This document shows positions 1 to 9,163 of a stretch of DNA of 64,000 nt, one piece after another. Position 1 is the stretch's first letter. The number at the start of each line of letters is the position of its first letter. Made by a program: the position numbers and the translations under genes. The notes below the pieces were generated by a model. That model searched no databases and was not told the origin of the DNA. It saw nothing but the letters and a program-made list of their open reading frames with translations. The stretch spans positions 83,153-147,152 of the forward strand of contig CALHGE010000010.1 of assembly GCA_938029725.1 (NCBI GenBank), written 5' to 3'. The DNA is from an uncultured Flavobacteriaceae bacterium (GTDB lineage: Bacteria > Bacteroidota > Bacteroidia > Flavobacteriales > Flavobacteriaceae).

Positions 1-1432
1 TAAAACGCCCCCATTTACTATTGAAAATGAGACTGATGGTGGTGAAGATATTCGGATGAAGTATCGGTATTTAGATATCCGAAGAAACCCTGTAAAAGAC
101 AACCTGATCTTTCGAAGCAAAGTTTCGATGGAAGTGCGAAAATATCTTTCTGATGAAGGTTTTATAGAAGTTGAAACTCCATATTTAATCAAATCTACGC
201 CCGAAGGCGCTCGTGATTTTGTAGTACCAAGTCGTATGAATGAAGGGCAGTTTTATGCCCTTCCACAATCACCTCAAACCTTTAAGCAATTGCTAATGGT
301 AGGTGGCTTAGATAAATATTTTCAGATCGTAAAATGTTTCAGAGATGAAGATTTACGTGCAGACAGGCAGCCTGAATTCACACAGATAGATTGTGAAATG
401 GCCTTTGTAGAACAAGAAGATATTCTAAAGGCTTTTGAAGGCTTAACAAAACATTTATTAAAAGAAATCAAGGGGGTTGACATCGAATCTTTTCCAAGAA
501 TGACTTATGATGAAGCCATGAAACGGTATGGAAATGACAAACCTGACATTCGCTTTGGAATGGAATTCGGTGAGCTGAATGACCTTGCACAACACAAAGA
601 TTTCAATGTGTTTAATTCTGCAGAATTAGTAGTTGGCATCGCTATACCAGGAGGAAATTCATATACTAGAAAAGAAATTGATAAACTTACTGATTGGGTA
701 AAACGCCCGCAAGTTGGCGCTTTAGGAATGGTCTATTCAAGATGCAATGATGACGGTAGCTTTAAGTCATCAGTAGACAAATTCTATGACCAAGAAGATT
801 TAGCCAAATGGGCTGAAGTAACTGGCGCCAAAGCAGGTGATTTAATCTGTGTACTTTCAGGCGACAAAAATAAAGTAAGAGCACAACTAAGTGCCTTACG
901 CATGGAATTAGCAACCCGATTAGGTCTTAGAAAGCCAGAAGAGTTCGCACCATTATGGGTGATAGATTTCCCGCTCTTAGAATTAGATGAAGAAACCGGA
1001 CATTATCACGCCATGCATCATCCGTTTACTTCACCAAAACCAGGGCAACTAGCATTGTTAGATTCTGACCCAGGTGCTGTACGGGCCAACGCCTATGATT
1101 TGGTATTGAACGGAAATGAAATTGGCGGAGGTTCTATTCGTATTCATGATAGAGATACTCAAGCTACAATGTTTAAGCATTTAGGGTTTAGCCCCGAAGA
1201 AGCCAAAGCACAATTCGGTTTTCTTATGGATGCCTTTCAATACGGCGCACCACCACACGGGGGTATCGCTTTTGGTTTAGATCGCTTGGTAGCCATTCTT
1301 GGAGGACAAGAAACCATTCGTGATTTTATCGCCTTCCCTAAAAATAATAGTGGACGTGATGTGATGATTGATGCCCCTGCCCCTATTGATGATGCACAAT
1401 TGAAAGAACTTAGTCTAAAATTAGACCTATAA
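1..1432 (+). CDS. aspS: Aspartyl-tRNA synthetase, 5' end outside the window
   Basis: This class II synthetase charges tRNA(Asp) with aspartate in the cytoplasm. The reading frame is open from base 2, ahead of the first Met at base 56, and those residues ([17 protein letters not shown]) continue the family sequence. The gene therefore enters from the left and about 110 N-terminal residues, the anticodon-binding OB fold, are missing. Visible motifs are the class II motif 2 region ([18 protein letters not shown]), the bacterial GAD-type insertion in the middle, and motif 3 ([13 protein letters not shown]) near the C-terminus. The visible part is about 476 residues, which fits a roughly 585-residue bacterial-type enzyme. 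A clear terminator follows. Whether it is discriminating or not for tRNA(Asn) cannot be told without the N-terminus. Confidence 0.97.
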   Translation, partial: KTPPFTIENETDGGEDIRMKYRYLDIRRNPVKDNLIFRSKVSMEVRKYLSDEGFIEVETPYLIKSTPEGARDFVVPSRMNEGQFYALPQSPQTFKQLLMVGGLDKYFQIVKCFRDEDLRADRQPEFTQIDCEMAFVEQEDILKAFEGLTKHLLKEIKGVDIESFPRMTYDEAMKRYGNDKPDIRFGMEFGELNDLAQHKDFNVFNSAELVVGIAIPGGNSYTRKEIDKLTDWVKRPQVGALGMVYSRCNDDGSFKSSVDKFYDQEDLAKWAEVTGAKAGDLICVLSGDKNKVRAQLSALRMELATRLGLRKPEEFAPLWVIDFPLLELDEETGHYHAMHHPFTSPKPGQLALLDSDPGAVRANAYDLVLNGNEIGGGSIRIHDRDTQATMFKHLGFSPEEAKAQFGFLMDAFQYGAPPHGGIAFGLDRLVAILGGQETIRDFIAFPKNNSGRDVMIDAPAPIDDAQLKELSLKLDL

Positions 1433-1453
1433 ATTATAACAGTTATCACAATT

Positions 1454-1481
1454 AAAAATCCTGCTTTAGGCAGGATTTTTT
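1454..1481 (+). terminator. Intrinsic terminator after aspS
   Basis: An 11-bp stem (1454-1464 with 1470-1480) encloses a 5-base loop, and the 3' arm ends in a run of T. It lies 22 bp after the aspS stop codon and just before the next gene. Confidence 0.85.
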
Positions 1482-1496
1482 GATTAGCTTTAATTC

Positions 1497-2150
1497 ATGA
1501 AGATACTTCTTCTTGGGGCCACAGGTAGAACAGGAAAGCACATTGTAAATTATGCGCTTAGTTTAGAGTATAAAGTAAATTGCCTTGTTCGATATCCAGA
1601 AAAGTTAGTGGCTCAAGATGGATTAACTATTTTTAAAGGAAATCCCATCAATAAAACTGATTTAGAAAAAGCCCTTCAAGGTTGTTCTTCAATTATAAGT
1701 GTTTTAAATATATCAAGAACTTCAGACTTTCCTTGGTCAAAATTAAGAACTCCTAAAAATTACCTTTCAGAGGTAATGAAAAATGTTATTGAGCAAACCA
1801 AAAACGCAACTATATCACGAATTGTAATTTGCTCTGCTTGGGGCCTAATAGAAACGAGAAAAGACATTCCATTTTGGTTTCGATGGACTATTGATTACAG
1901 CAACATCAAACACGCTTATATAGATCATGAAAAACAAGAACAGTTATTAGAAAACTCAAGCCTAGATTATACGATTATCAGACCGACGGGGCTCTTAAAT
2001 GGAAATAAAAACCATAAGGTAAAAGAAAGTTATGATAATATACCTAAACCGAGTTTGACGATTAACCGAAAAACTCTTGCTAAATTTATGGTTGATTCAA
2101 TTGAAAATGACACCTTAATTAAATCAAAACTAACACTTTCAAAAGCATGA
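1497..2150 (+). CDS. NAD(P)H-binding short-chain dehydrogenase-like protein (NmrA/SDR atypical type)
   Basis: This is a 217-residue Rossmann-fold protein of the atypical SDR family that binds NAD(P)H. The nucleotide-binding loop GATGRTG is at residues 8-14, directly after the first beta strand. A downstream YxxxK-like stretch is not obvious. The fold is that of NmrA-like or biliverdin-reductase-like proteins, many of which act as redox sensors or on small quinones, so the substrate cannot be named. It sits behind the aspS terminator and is followed after 4 bp by a small membrane protein gene, suggesting an operon through 3508. The call is safe at fold level only. Confidence 0.8.
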   Translation: MKILLLGATGRTGKHIVNYALSLEYKVNCLVRYPEKLVAQDGLTIFKGNPINKTDLEKALQGCSSIISVLNISRTSDFPWSKLRTPKNYLSEVMKNVIEQTKNATISRIVICSAWGLIETRKDIPFWFRWTIDYSNIKHAYIDHEKQEQLLENSSLDYTIIRPTGLLNGNKNHKVKESYDNIPKPSLTINRKTLAKFMVDSIENDTLIKSKLTLSKA

Positions 2151-2154
2151 AGAA

Positions 2155-2733
2155 ATGGTTGTAAATTGGAAGAAAGCAGGAAGAATTATATGTATTTCTT
2201 TGGGCATAATTGCACTAACTCTAGGAGCACTTTACACATATGCTTGGTATACTTTTAATAAAAAATATGTTCCTTCAGAGAGAGAATATAAAACTCGTGT
2301 AGCATATATTGATTTACAAAAAGCTTTATTTACTGATGGTTTTGCTGTTTGTGATAGCACAGACATTATAGATTATTACAACACTGCAAAAGGAGATTCT
2401 AATAGTAGAAGAACGCAGTACAGTTCTAATAAAAATGGTTTGCGAAATGAGGTTTTGTCTAAATATGTCAATAAAAATTACGATGATGCTGGCTATTTGA
2501 ATTTTAGATTCATTGTGAATTGTAAAGGGGAAGCTGGAGCCTATGTAATTCATGAAAATGATTTAGACTTAAAATCTAAAAAATTTAATGCCGATTTAGT
2601 AAATCAACTTTTAAATATTACTGTTTCATTAAAAAAGTGGAAACCAAACTTTTTGCGGGGTAATGAACGAGATTCATATATGTATATCTCATATCGAATA
2701 GAAAATGGAGAGATCACTGAAATACTGCCTTAG
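2155..2733 (+). CDS. Membrane-anchored protein of unknown function
   Basis: The 192-residue product is not a family I can name. It has one N-terminal transmembrane helix at about residues 10-32 and an extracytoplasmic remainder. The stretch FRFIVNCKGEAG followed by a Lys/Trp-rich helix (LKKWKP) near residues 125-165 resembles the C-terminal beta-alpha unit of TonB-like domains, which in Bacteroidota are often found in non-TonB proteins; this is inference. The start at 2155 follows the previous stop by 4 bp. Its 3' end overlaps the next gene by 29 bp, which suggests translational coupling. Confidence 0.65.
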   Translation: MVVNWKKAGRIICISLGIIALTLGALYTYAWYTFNKKYVPSEREYKTRVAYIDLQKALFTDGFAVCDSTDIIDYYNTAKGDSNSRRTQYSSNKNGLRNEVLSKYVNKNYDDAGYLNFRFIVNCKGEAGAYVIHENDLDLKSKKFNADLVNQLLNITVSLKKWKPNFLRGNERDSYMYISYRIENGEITEILP

Positions 2734-3508
2734 TTTAATCTTATTAGTTCTTTTTATTTCATGTCAAACAAGAAATGAAAAAGTTCAAGATGCTTATGAC
2801 TTCGGATTTAAATTTTACCAAGGTTCACCAAGGCATATGAATGCGTTTGCTTATGCTTTAGAATTAGATTCTACAAAAGCAGAGACCTATAGAGAACTTT
2901 CTGTCACTTACTTAAAAAGAGGGCTTCCTCATAAATGGATGAATTGGTATAACGGCGCTGTAAAACATGACCCGGAAACTTGGCAGCCCTGGCGTGGTTA
3001 CCTCTATCTATGGTTCTATCGTGACTACAAAAAAGCTATTGCTGATTTTGATGCCTCCGATACACTTACCCCGTATATCGACCACCCACAGGGACATAGT
3101 GTAGATTTCTGGCGGGGCATTGCGTATTTAGGTCTTAAAGATTATGATAATTCAATTGCTTATTGGGACAAGCACATTGCCAAAGAAACCGAAGAAAGCG
3201 GTGAAGATTGGGTTGAATTAGAAGCTTTCTTATATCGTGGTATTGCCTATTACGAATCAGGAAATTCTGAAAAAGCATTGGAGAATTTCGATAAAGTTAT
3301 TCAGTACTTTAAGCAATCGGCTGACGCAAAATACTATAAAGCCATGATTTTCAAAGTCACTGACAGAACTAAGGAGGCAACTCTGCTGCTTGAAGACGCC
3401 ATCGTAGATTTCAATGGTGGTTTTTACAATAACCGACCCTATGTTGAAAGCCTACGCCAAATTTATATGGAAGATTTAGAAGGTTTGAAAAAATCCCTTG
3501 TGGAGTAA
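2705..3508 (+). CDS. TPR-repeat lipoprotein
   Basis: This 267-residue protein has a lipoprotein signal peptide with a Cys at residue 20 (LFISC). Several helical tetratricopeptide units follow, for example around residues 50-85, 130-160 and 170-205 (FLYRGIAYYESGNSEKALENF). TPR lipoproteins of Bacteroidota sit in the periplasm or outer membrane and scaffold protein complexes; the partner is unknown. The gene overlaps the preceding membrane-protein gene by 29 bp, so both are probably made together. Nothing identifies a specific pathway. Confidence 0.78.
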   Translation: MERSLKYCLSLILLVLFISCQTRNEKVQDAYDFGFKFYQGSPRHMNAFAYALELDSTKAETYRELSVTYLKRGLPHKWMNWYNGAVKHDPETWQPWRGYLYLWFYRDYKKAIADFDASDTLTPYIDHPQGHSVDFWRGIAYLGLKDYDNSIAYWDKHIAKETEESGEDWVELEAFLYRGIAYYESGNSEKALENFDKVIQYFKQSADAKYYKAMIFKVTDRTKEATLLLEDAIVDFNGGFYNNRPYVESLRQIYMEDLEGLKKSLVE

Positions 3509-3561
3509 GAGGAAAAGTTACACCTTCATTTTTATTACTTTTAGAAAAGCAAACTCATTAT

Positions 3562-5346
3562 ATGCCAACCACAATACAAAAACTCTTTACAAAATTCTTA
3601 AAGTGGCGGTATAAAAATATCTCCAATAAGACTTTTACGCATATTTTGGCTGTAGCTGTTGGACTTTTAGCTGGTTTAGCTTCAGTAACGCTTAAAAACC
3701 TTACCTTTTTCATACAATCATCTGTAGCGAATGGCATTGCCTTTTCAAGCAACCAGCTATATTTCATTTTGCCGATAATCGGACTTGCTTTGGTATTTCT
3801 CTACGTCAAGTTTGTGCATAAAGAAAAACTAGAACATGCGGTTTCCTCCATCTTATTCGCCTTAAGCAAAAAGAAAGGTATTATCGATTTGAAAAAAATC
3901 TACACCCCTTTAATAACTGCTCCCCTTACCGTTGGTTTCGGGGGGTCTGTTGGGCTTTTAGGACCAGCTGTTTCCTCAGGTTCTGCAATAAGTTCAAATC
4001 TAGGACGGGTACTTCATTTGAATTCTAAAACACGTTCTTTACTCATTGCCTGTGCCTCTGCTGGTGCTGTGGCTTCTATATTTCAATCACCTATTGCCGC
4101 CATTATATTTGCTGTCGAAATCTTTAGTATCGATTTCGCCATGCTCTCTGTAATGCCACTTTTATTAGCCTCTGTTTCCGGGGTCCTCACCTCCTATTTT
4201 TTTCTGGGTAATGAGGTGCTTTTTGATTTTAGACTTACTGATAATTTTGAAGTAAAAGACACCTTATTCTATATTTTATTAGGTGTTGGAACTGCAGTTG
4301 CCTCGATCTATTTCACCAAAATGTACTTCCGAATTTTGAAATTATTCGAACCCTTGAAGAGTCCGAAATACAAACTGCTGGTTGGCGGCCTAGCCATAGG
4401 AATCATGCTTTATTTTATACCCCCTTTATATGGCGAGGGCTTTAGTTTCATTAGTGATTTACTAGACGGAAATCACCTATCGGCTCTCGGATCTACTCCA
4501 TTTGATGACTACCTAAGCAATATTTGGGTGGTAATTGCGCTCTTATTTGGTATCACGGTGTTCAAGGCAATTGCCATGACCACAACCTTTGCAGCAGGCG
4601 GAGCAGGTGGAATTTTCATACCCACTATGGTAATGGGAAGTGCTTTAGGAAACGTCGTCGCAAAAGTTATCAATAATTTAGGCTTAGGTTTTGCAGTATC
4701 AGAAAGTAATTTCACCCTAATCGGAATGGCCGGATTAATTGCAGGTGTGCTACATGCCCCTTTAACGGCAATATTCTTAATTGCAGAAATAACAGGTGGT
4801 TATGAGTTATTTGTGCCTTTAATGATAACAGCTGCTATATCTTATCTCATCACAAAAAACACTTTAGACTATACTATTTACACAAGAAAATTAGCTGAAG
4901 AGGGCGCTTTATTAACGCATGATAAAGATGAAAACGTATTAACGGTCATGCAGCTAGATGACGTAATAGAACAAGATTTTAAAACGGTAACACCAAGTAT
5001 GTTTTTAGGAGAAATGCTGCATGAAGCGGTTTCTCAATCTACGCGAAATATTTTTCCAGTAATAGATGAAAATGAGGCTTTAGTGGGCATTGTTTTATTA
5101 GATGACATACGAGAGTTTATGTTTGAGACCAACTTATACAGAACCACAACCGTTTCAACATTTATGCATTCGGCTCCTGAATATATTTTTCATGGAAGCG
5201 ACAGCATGCAGCAGGTCATGAAAAAATTTCAAGATAGCAGCGCATGGAACCTACCCGTTATTAAGGACGGCAAGTATTATGGCTTTGTTTCAAAATCAAA
5301 ACTATTAACTGCCTATCGCAGAGAATTGATTAATTTTACGCAGTAA
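3562..5346 (+). CDS. ClC-family chloride channel/transporter with C-terminal tandem CBS domains
   Basis: The 594-residue protein has the ClC fold: hydrophobic helices over residues 25-440, the GGSVGLLGP segment at about 127-135, the helix after FQSPIAAIIFAVE, and the GGIFIPT pore segment near residue 350. A tandem CBS pair occupies about residues 455-590 and may sense nucleotides. The usual G(K/R)EGP motif holds the external gating glutamate (Glu148 in E. coli ClC). Here the aligned residue is Leu133 (GLLGP). Loss of that glutamate abolishes proton coupling in studied exchangers, so this protein may be a passive anion channel; that step is inference. The gene stands alone between the TPR lipoprotein and a small membrane protein. 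Confidence 0.93.
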   Translation: MPTTIQKLFTKFLKWRYKNISNKTFTHILAVAVGLLAGLASVTLKNLTFFIQSSVANGIAFSSNQLYFILPIIGLALVFLYVKFVHKEKLEHAVSSILFALSKKKGIIDLKKIYTPLITAPLTVGFGGSVGLLGPAVSSGSAISSNLGRVLHLNSKTRSLLIACASAGAVASIFQSPIAAIIFAVEIFSIDFAMLSVMPLLLASVSGVLTSYFFLGNEVLFDFRLTDNFEVKDTLFYILLGVGTAVASIYFTKMYFRILKLFEPLKSPKYKLLVGGLAIGIMLYFIPPLYGEGFSFISDLLDGNHLSALGSTPFDDYLSNIWVVIALLFGITVFKAIAMTTTFAAGGAGGIFIPTMVMGSALGNVVAKVINNLGLGFAVSESNFTLIGMAGLIAGVLHAPLTAIFLIAEITGGYELFVPLMITAAISYLITKNTLDYTIYTRKLAEEGALLTHDKDENVLTVMQLDDVIEQDFKTVTPSMFLGEMLHEAVSQSTRNIFPVIDENEALVGIVLLDDIREFMFETNLYRTTTVSTFMHSAPEYIFHGSDSMQQVMKKFQDSSAWNLPVIKDGKYYGFVSKSKLLTAYRRELINFTQ

Positions 5347-5398
5347 TTTAAAGCCTAAAGAAAAGAGACTAATCTATTCTCGCTATTCTATTTTCAAA

Positions 5399-5650
5399 AT
5401 GAGATACCTTATACTTCTTATTACAATTATATCTTCAGCATTGATTATTTATGGCTTCAATTTAGAAGACACCCAAGAAGCACTTGCCAACAAATATATT
5501 GGTTCAGGAACCTTGGCTCTTTTCTTTATCGCCATGCCCCTTTTTCTTTATAAAGAAAGCAAAGGCAAAAAGTTTAAAGACTATATGCTTACCGATGAGA
5601 GTGTTCGAAAAATGCAAGGTAGAGAACCTAAGAAGACAGAAGAATCTTAA
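5399..5650 (+). CDS. Small membrane protein, two predicted helices
   Basis: The product is 83 residues with hydrophobic helices at about residues 3-20 and 36-52 and a basic, hydrophilic C-terminal tail ending in a KK/EE-rich stretch. I recognise no family. It follows the ClC gene by 52 bp on the same strand. It is convergent with tadA, overlapping it by 4 bp at the stop codons. A second reading frame over the same bases is judged a shadow because this frame starts with a clean membrane segment. Confidence 0.6.
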   Translation: MRYLILLITIISSALIIYGFNLEDTQEALANKYIGSGTLALFFIAMPLFLYKESKGKKFKDYMLTDESVRKMQGREPKKTEES

Positions 5651-6096
5651 TTTAGATTCCGTTTTTGGACAAAAAATCTCTTGAGCAGTTCAGAAGCTTC
5701 ATCTTTTAAAACACCGCTTACAATTTTAGTCTTTGGATGTAATTTTGCGCCCATCGCACCACAACCCCTTTTCTGATCCTCTGCAGCATAAACTATTTTA
5801 GAAATTTGGCTCCAAAATAAGGCTCCAGCGCACATTTGGCAAGGCTCTAAAGTAACGTACATCGTACAATCTTTAAGGTATTTGCCGCCGAGAAAATTCG
5901 CTGCTGCCGTAATCGCCTGCATTTCAGCATGAGCAGTAACATCATTCAATTGCTCTGTAAGGTTATGCGCCCGGGCAATGATACGGTCTTGAACCACTAC
6001 AATAGCACCAATAGGCACTTCTCCCTTTTCAAAAGCAACCTCAGCCTCTTGCAAGGCTTTTTTCATAAAATACGTATCGTCGTAGGGTAAAACCAT
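5647..6096 (-). CDS. tadA: tRNA-specific adenosine deaminase (A34 to inosine)
   Basis: A 149-residue zinc deaminase. The catalytic HAE is at residues 56-58 and the PCxxC zinc site at Cys86 and Cys89 (PCQMCAGA), with the VPIGA strand ahead of them, as in TadA. TadA deaminates the wobble adenosine of tRNA(Arg). Guanine or cytosine deaminases share the fold, but this length and the MCAGAL context favour TadA. It is divergent from dxs, with 75 bp between the start codons. Confidence 0.9.
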   Translation of the reverse strand: MVLPYDDTYFMKKALQEAEVAFEKGEVPIGAIVVVQDRIIARAHNLTEQLNDVTAHAEMQAITAAANFLGGKYLKDCTMYVTLEPCQMCAGALFWSQISKIVYAAEDQKRGCGAMGAKLHPKTKIVSGVLKDEASELLKRFFVQKRNLN

Positions 6097-6154
6097 AGCT
6101 GTAAAAATACAACTTTAAGCTAATCTGTAGCACCCTGCAAAACCGAATTTACCT

Positions 6155-6162
6155 TACATTTG
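6155..6162 (+). promoter_or_regulatory. Minus-7 element of dxs, suggesting a near-leaderless mRNA
   Basis: TACATTTG is an exact match to the Bacteroidota minus-7 consensus TAnnTTTG. It ends only 9 bp before the dxs start ATG at 6172, so transcription would begin within a few bases of that ATG. Confidence 0.5.
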
Positions 6163-6171
6163 TGTCTTGTT

Positions 6172-7944
6172 ATGGCATTTATAGAAAACATAAATTCTCC
6201 TTTCGACCTTCGAAATCTTGAAAAAAGCGACCTACCCAAGCTCGCCCAAGAACTTCGCGAATTTATCATCGATATTGTCGCTACTAAAGAGGGACATTTA
6301 GGAGCAAGTCTCGGTGTAGTGGAATTGACCATTGCTTTGCACTATATTTTTGACACTCCGAATGATAAAATCATATGGGATGTCGGCCATCAAGCTTACG
6401 GGCATAAAATTTTAACTGGAAGAAAAAAAATTTTCGAATCAAACCGTCAACTTGGAGGTATAAGTGGTTTTCCAAATAGGAGTGAAAGTGAGTATGATGA
6501 TTTCGGAACAGGACATAGCTCTACTTCTATCTCTGCTATTTTAGGAATGGCCATCGCTTCTAAAATAAAAGGGACCTATAACAAACAACATATCGCTGTG
6601 ATTGGCGATGCCTCAATAGCTAGCGGCATGGCCTTCGAAGGCCTTAATCACATGGGTGTAACCGATGCAAACGTATTAGTCATACTCAATGATAATGCTA
6701 TTGGAATAGATCCTAGTGTAGGTGCCCTTAAAAAATATTTGACCAACGTAAAAAAGGGAATCGCCAAAGACGAGAATATTTTCGAATGTCTGAATTTTGA
6801 TTATACCGGCCCTGTAAATGGCCACGATCTCAGCGCTTTACTAACCGAATTAGAACGTCTAAAATCTGTTTCAGGACCTAAACTTTTACATGTAATTACA
6901 ACCAAAGGCAAAGGTTTAAAACAAGCAGAAGAAAATCAAGTCACCTACCACGCACCAGGTAAATTTAACAAAGTGACCGGTGACCTAATAAAAACCTCTT
7001 CCGAAAATTTACCTTCCAAATATCAAGATGTCTTTGGGCATACTATAGTCGAGCTGGCAAAAGAAAATGACAAAATTGTAGGCATTACTCCTGCTATGCC
7101 AACGGGTAGCTCTTTGAAGTTTATGATGCAAGAAATTCCAGACAGAGCCTTTGATGTTGGTATTGCAGAACAGCATGCAGTTACGATGGCAGCAGGCATG
7201 GCGGCTGAAGGTTTGGTGCCTTTTTGCAATATTTATTCTACTTTCTTGCAACGCGCCTACGACCAAGTAATTCATGATGTTGCCCTTCAAAATTTACCGG
7301 TTATCTTCTGTTTAGATCGCGCAGGCTTGGTGGGTCAAGATGGTGCAACTCATCATGGGGTTTATGATATTGCCTATTTACGTTGCATTCCAAATCTCAT
7401 CATTTTCGCTCCAATGAATGAAATCGAACTGCGAAACATTATGTATACAGCCCAGCTAGGGCTGAAAAACCCTATTGCTATCCGATATCCGAGAGGTAGA
7501 GGTGTTCTAAAGAAATGGCAAACTCCTTTTAAGAAAATCAAAATCGGAACATCCGAAGAACTGAAAAAAGGTGCGAAAATTGCTATATTATCGATAGGAC
7601 ATATAGGGAATATGGTAGCCGAACTACTTGAAGAAATGCATCCTTCGAAGGAAATAGGTCATTACAATATGCGCTTTATCAAACCCTTAGATAAAAACCA
7701 ATTGGAGCGCGTTTTCAGCAACTATAAGCAAATCATCACCATCGAAGACGGATGTAAAACAGGTGGGTTTGGCAGTGCAATCCTTGAATTTGCAAACACC
7801 ATGAAATTCAAAAACGATATTCATATTTTCGGTATCGATGATACATTTATTGAGCATGGCAGCGTTTCTGAATTACACGAAATAGCCCATATAGATAAAT
7901 TATCAATTGAAACTTTTATAAACAGCCTAGTGCATGCGCAATAG
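6172..7944 (+). CDS. dxs: 1-deoxy-D-xylulose-5-phosphate synthase
   Basis: Dxs condenses pyruvate and glyceraldehyde 3-phosphate in a thiamine-diphosphate-dependent reaction, the first step of the MEP isoprenoid pathway. The product is 590 residues, slightly shorter than the usual 620-640. Visible motifs are DVGHQAYGHKILTGR (about 70-84), the diphosphate-binding segment at 145-175 ending in NDN, the general-base region AEQHAVT, and DRAGLVGQDGATHHG. The Mg/ThDP motif reads GDA at 145-147 instead of GDG. I prefer ATG 6172 over a TTG at 6160, because a minus-7 promoter element covers the TTG. The 3' end overlaps the DUF3078 gene by 11 bp. Confidence 0.96.
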   Translation: MAFIENINSPFDLRNLEKSDLPKLAQELREFIIDIVATKEGHLGASLGVVELTIALHYIFDTPNDKIIWDVGHQAYGHKILTGRKKIFESNRQLGGISGFPNRSESEYDDFGTGHSSTSISAILGMAIASKIKGTYNKQHIAVIGDASIASGMAFEGLNHMGVTDANVLVILNDNAIGIDPSVGALKKYLTNVKKGIAKDENIFECLNFDYTGPVNGHDLSALLTELERLKSVSGPKLLHVITTKGKGLKQAEENQVTYHAPGKFNKVTGDLIKTSSENLPSKYQDVFGHTIVELAKENDKIVGITPAMPTGSSLKFMMQEIPDRAFDVGIAEQHAVTMAAGMAAEGLVPFCNIYSTFLQRAYDQVIHDVALQNLPVIFCLDRAGLVGQDGATHHGVYDIAYLRCIPNLIIFAPMNEIELRNIMYTAQLGLKNPIAIRYPRGRGVLKKWQTPFKKIKIGTSEELKKGAKIAILSIGHIGNMVAELLEEMHPSKEIGHYNMRFIKPLDKNQLERVFSNYKQIITIEDGCKTGGFGSAILEFANTMKFKNDIHIFGIDDTFIEHGSVSELHEIAHIDKLSIETFINSLVHAQ

Positions 7945-9043
7945 AAAGTTCAGTTCCTTTATTTTTATTTTTGTTCTTGTTTTAGGTATAAAAGCAGTCT
8001 CTGCCCAAGACACTATTCCAGTAATTTCTCAATCCGATTCTACGGTAATAGACACCATAGTTATTCGTTCTCCTCTATTTAAAGTACGTTATATTCCTAG
8101 GGGAGTGAATTTGGTAAATCCTAAAATTTCTTATCAGAATACAAAACCACTTAACACTCGTTTTAAGCGTTTCAGGGTTCCTTCTTTTTGGGAAAAAATC
8201 AACAAAATAGGGCTAAACTTAAGTGAAGTTGCCTTTGTAAACTGGAATGCCGGTGGAAACAGTTCAATCTCCGGAATTATAAACGGTAATTTTGAACGCA
8301 ACTTCAAGTTTCGATATATACAATGGCAGAATATTCTAGAACTACGTTATGGCGCAAATGTTCAAGAAGATCAAAAGCCCCGAAAAACTGACGATGCTAT
8401 ACGCTTTAGTTCAGCAGTCAGTTTTCGTAGAGATACCATAAGTAACTGGTACTATTCGGCAAAGGCAAATTTCAATACCCAGTTTTATAGTGGATTTAAA
8501 TACCCTGATAGAGAAAACCCAATTTCTCGGTTTATGGCACCTGGGTATTTCTTTTTTGGTGCAGGAACCTCTTATATTCCTGAAGGAAAAAAAATTAACC
8601 TGTATATATCTCCTGTGACCTTGAAATCTACTTTTGTGCTGGATCAAGACTTGGCGAATAATGGTGCTTTTGGAGTCCAAAAAGCTATTTTAAATACCGA
8701 CGGAAATATACTTCAAGAAGGGGAGACGAAATTTATAGAATTGGGTTTTTTAATCAACCATACTTGGGAAACTACCGTCGCCAAAAACGTTGAAATGAAA
8801 CAACGCTTAAGCCTTTACAGTGATTATCTGTCAAGTTTCGGAAATGTTGACATTGATTGGGAACTTAATTTTAATCTTATCGTAAATAAATATATCAACG
8901 CTAATATAGGCACACACCTGATTTATGATGATGATATTTTATTTGATGAGGTAAAAAATGCAAACGGAATCGTAACTGACCGCGGGGTACAACGCATTCA
9001 GTTCAAACAGTTACTAGGCGTTGGCGTTGCCTATGACTTTTAA
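7934..9043 (+). CDS. DUF3078 secreted protein, probable outer-membrane beta-barrel
   Basis: This 369-residue protein has a signal peptide ending near residue 24 (AVSAQD). From about residue 85 it carries the DUF3078 signature, with strings such as FVNWNAGGNSS, YGANVQEDQ and alternating aromatic beta strands, and it ends in a C-terminal Phe (AYDF). Those features fit a Bacteroidota-specific outer-membrane barrel of unknown job. It overlaps dxs by 11 bp and is probably co-transcribed with it; that pairing does not by itself tell its function. Confidence 0.85.
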   Translation: MRNRKFSSFIFIFVLVLGIKAVSAQDTIPVISQSDSTVIDTIVIRSPLFKVRYIPRGVNLVNPKISYQNTKPLNTRFKRFRVPSFWEKINKIGLNLSEVAFVNWNAGGNSSISGIINGNFERNFKFRYIQWQNILELRYGANVQEDQKPRKTDDAIRFSSAVSFRRDTISNWYYSAKANFNTQFYSGFKYPDRENPISRFMAPGYFFFGAGTSYIPEGKKINLYISPVTLKSTFVLDQDLANNGAFGVQKAILNTDGNILQEGETKFIELGFLINHTWETTVAKNVEMKQRLSLYSDYLSSFGNVDIDWELNFNLIVNKYINANIGTHLIYDDDILFDEVKNANGIVTDRGVQRIQFKQLLGVGVAYDF

Positions 9044-9163
9044 GTAAAGACGCAGGTTTTCATTGCCTCAACCCAAAAATCACAAACATTTAATTGGTTA
9101 TTACCCAAGCCCTATAGGCTTTAACTAAACACTTTTTAACCACTGCCTAATGCGCTCTTTAAG

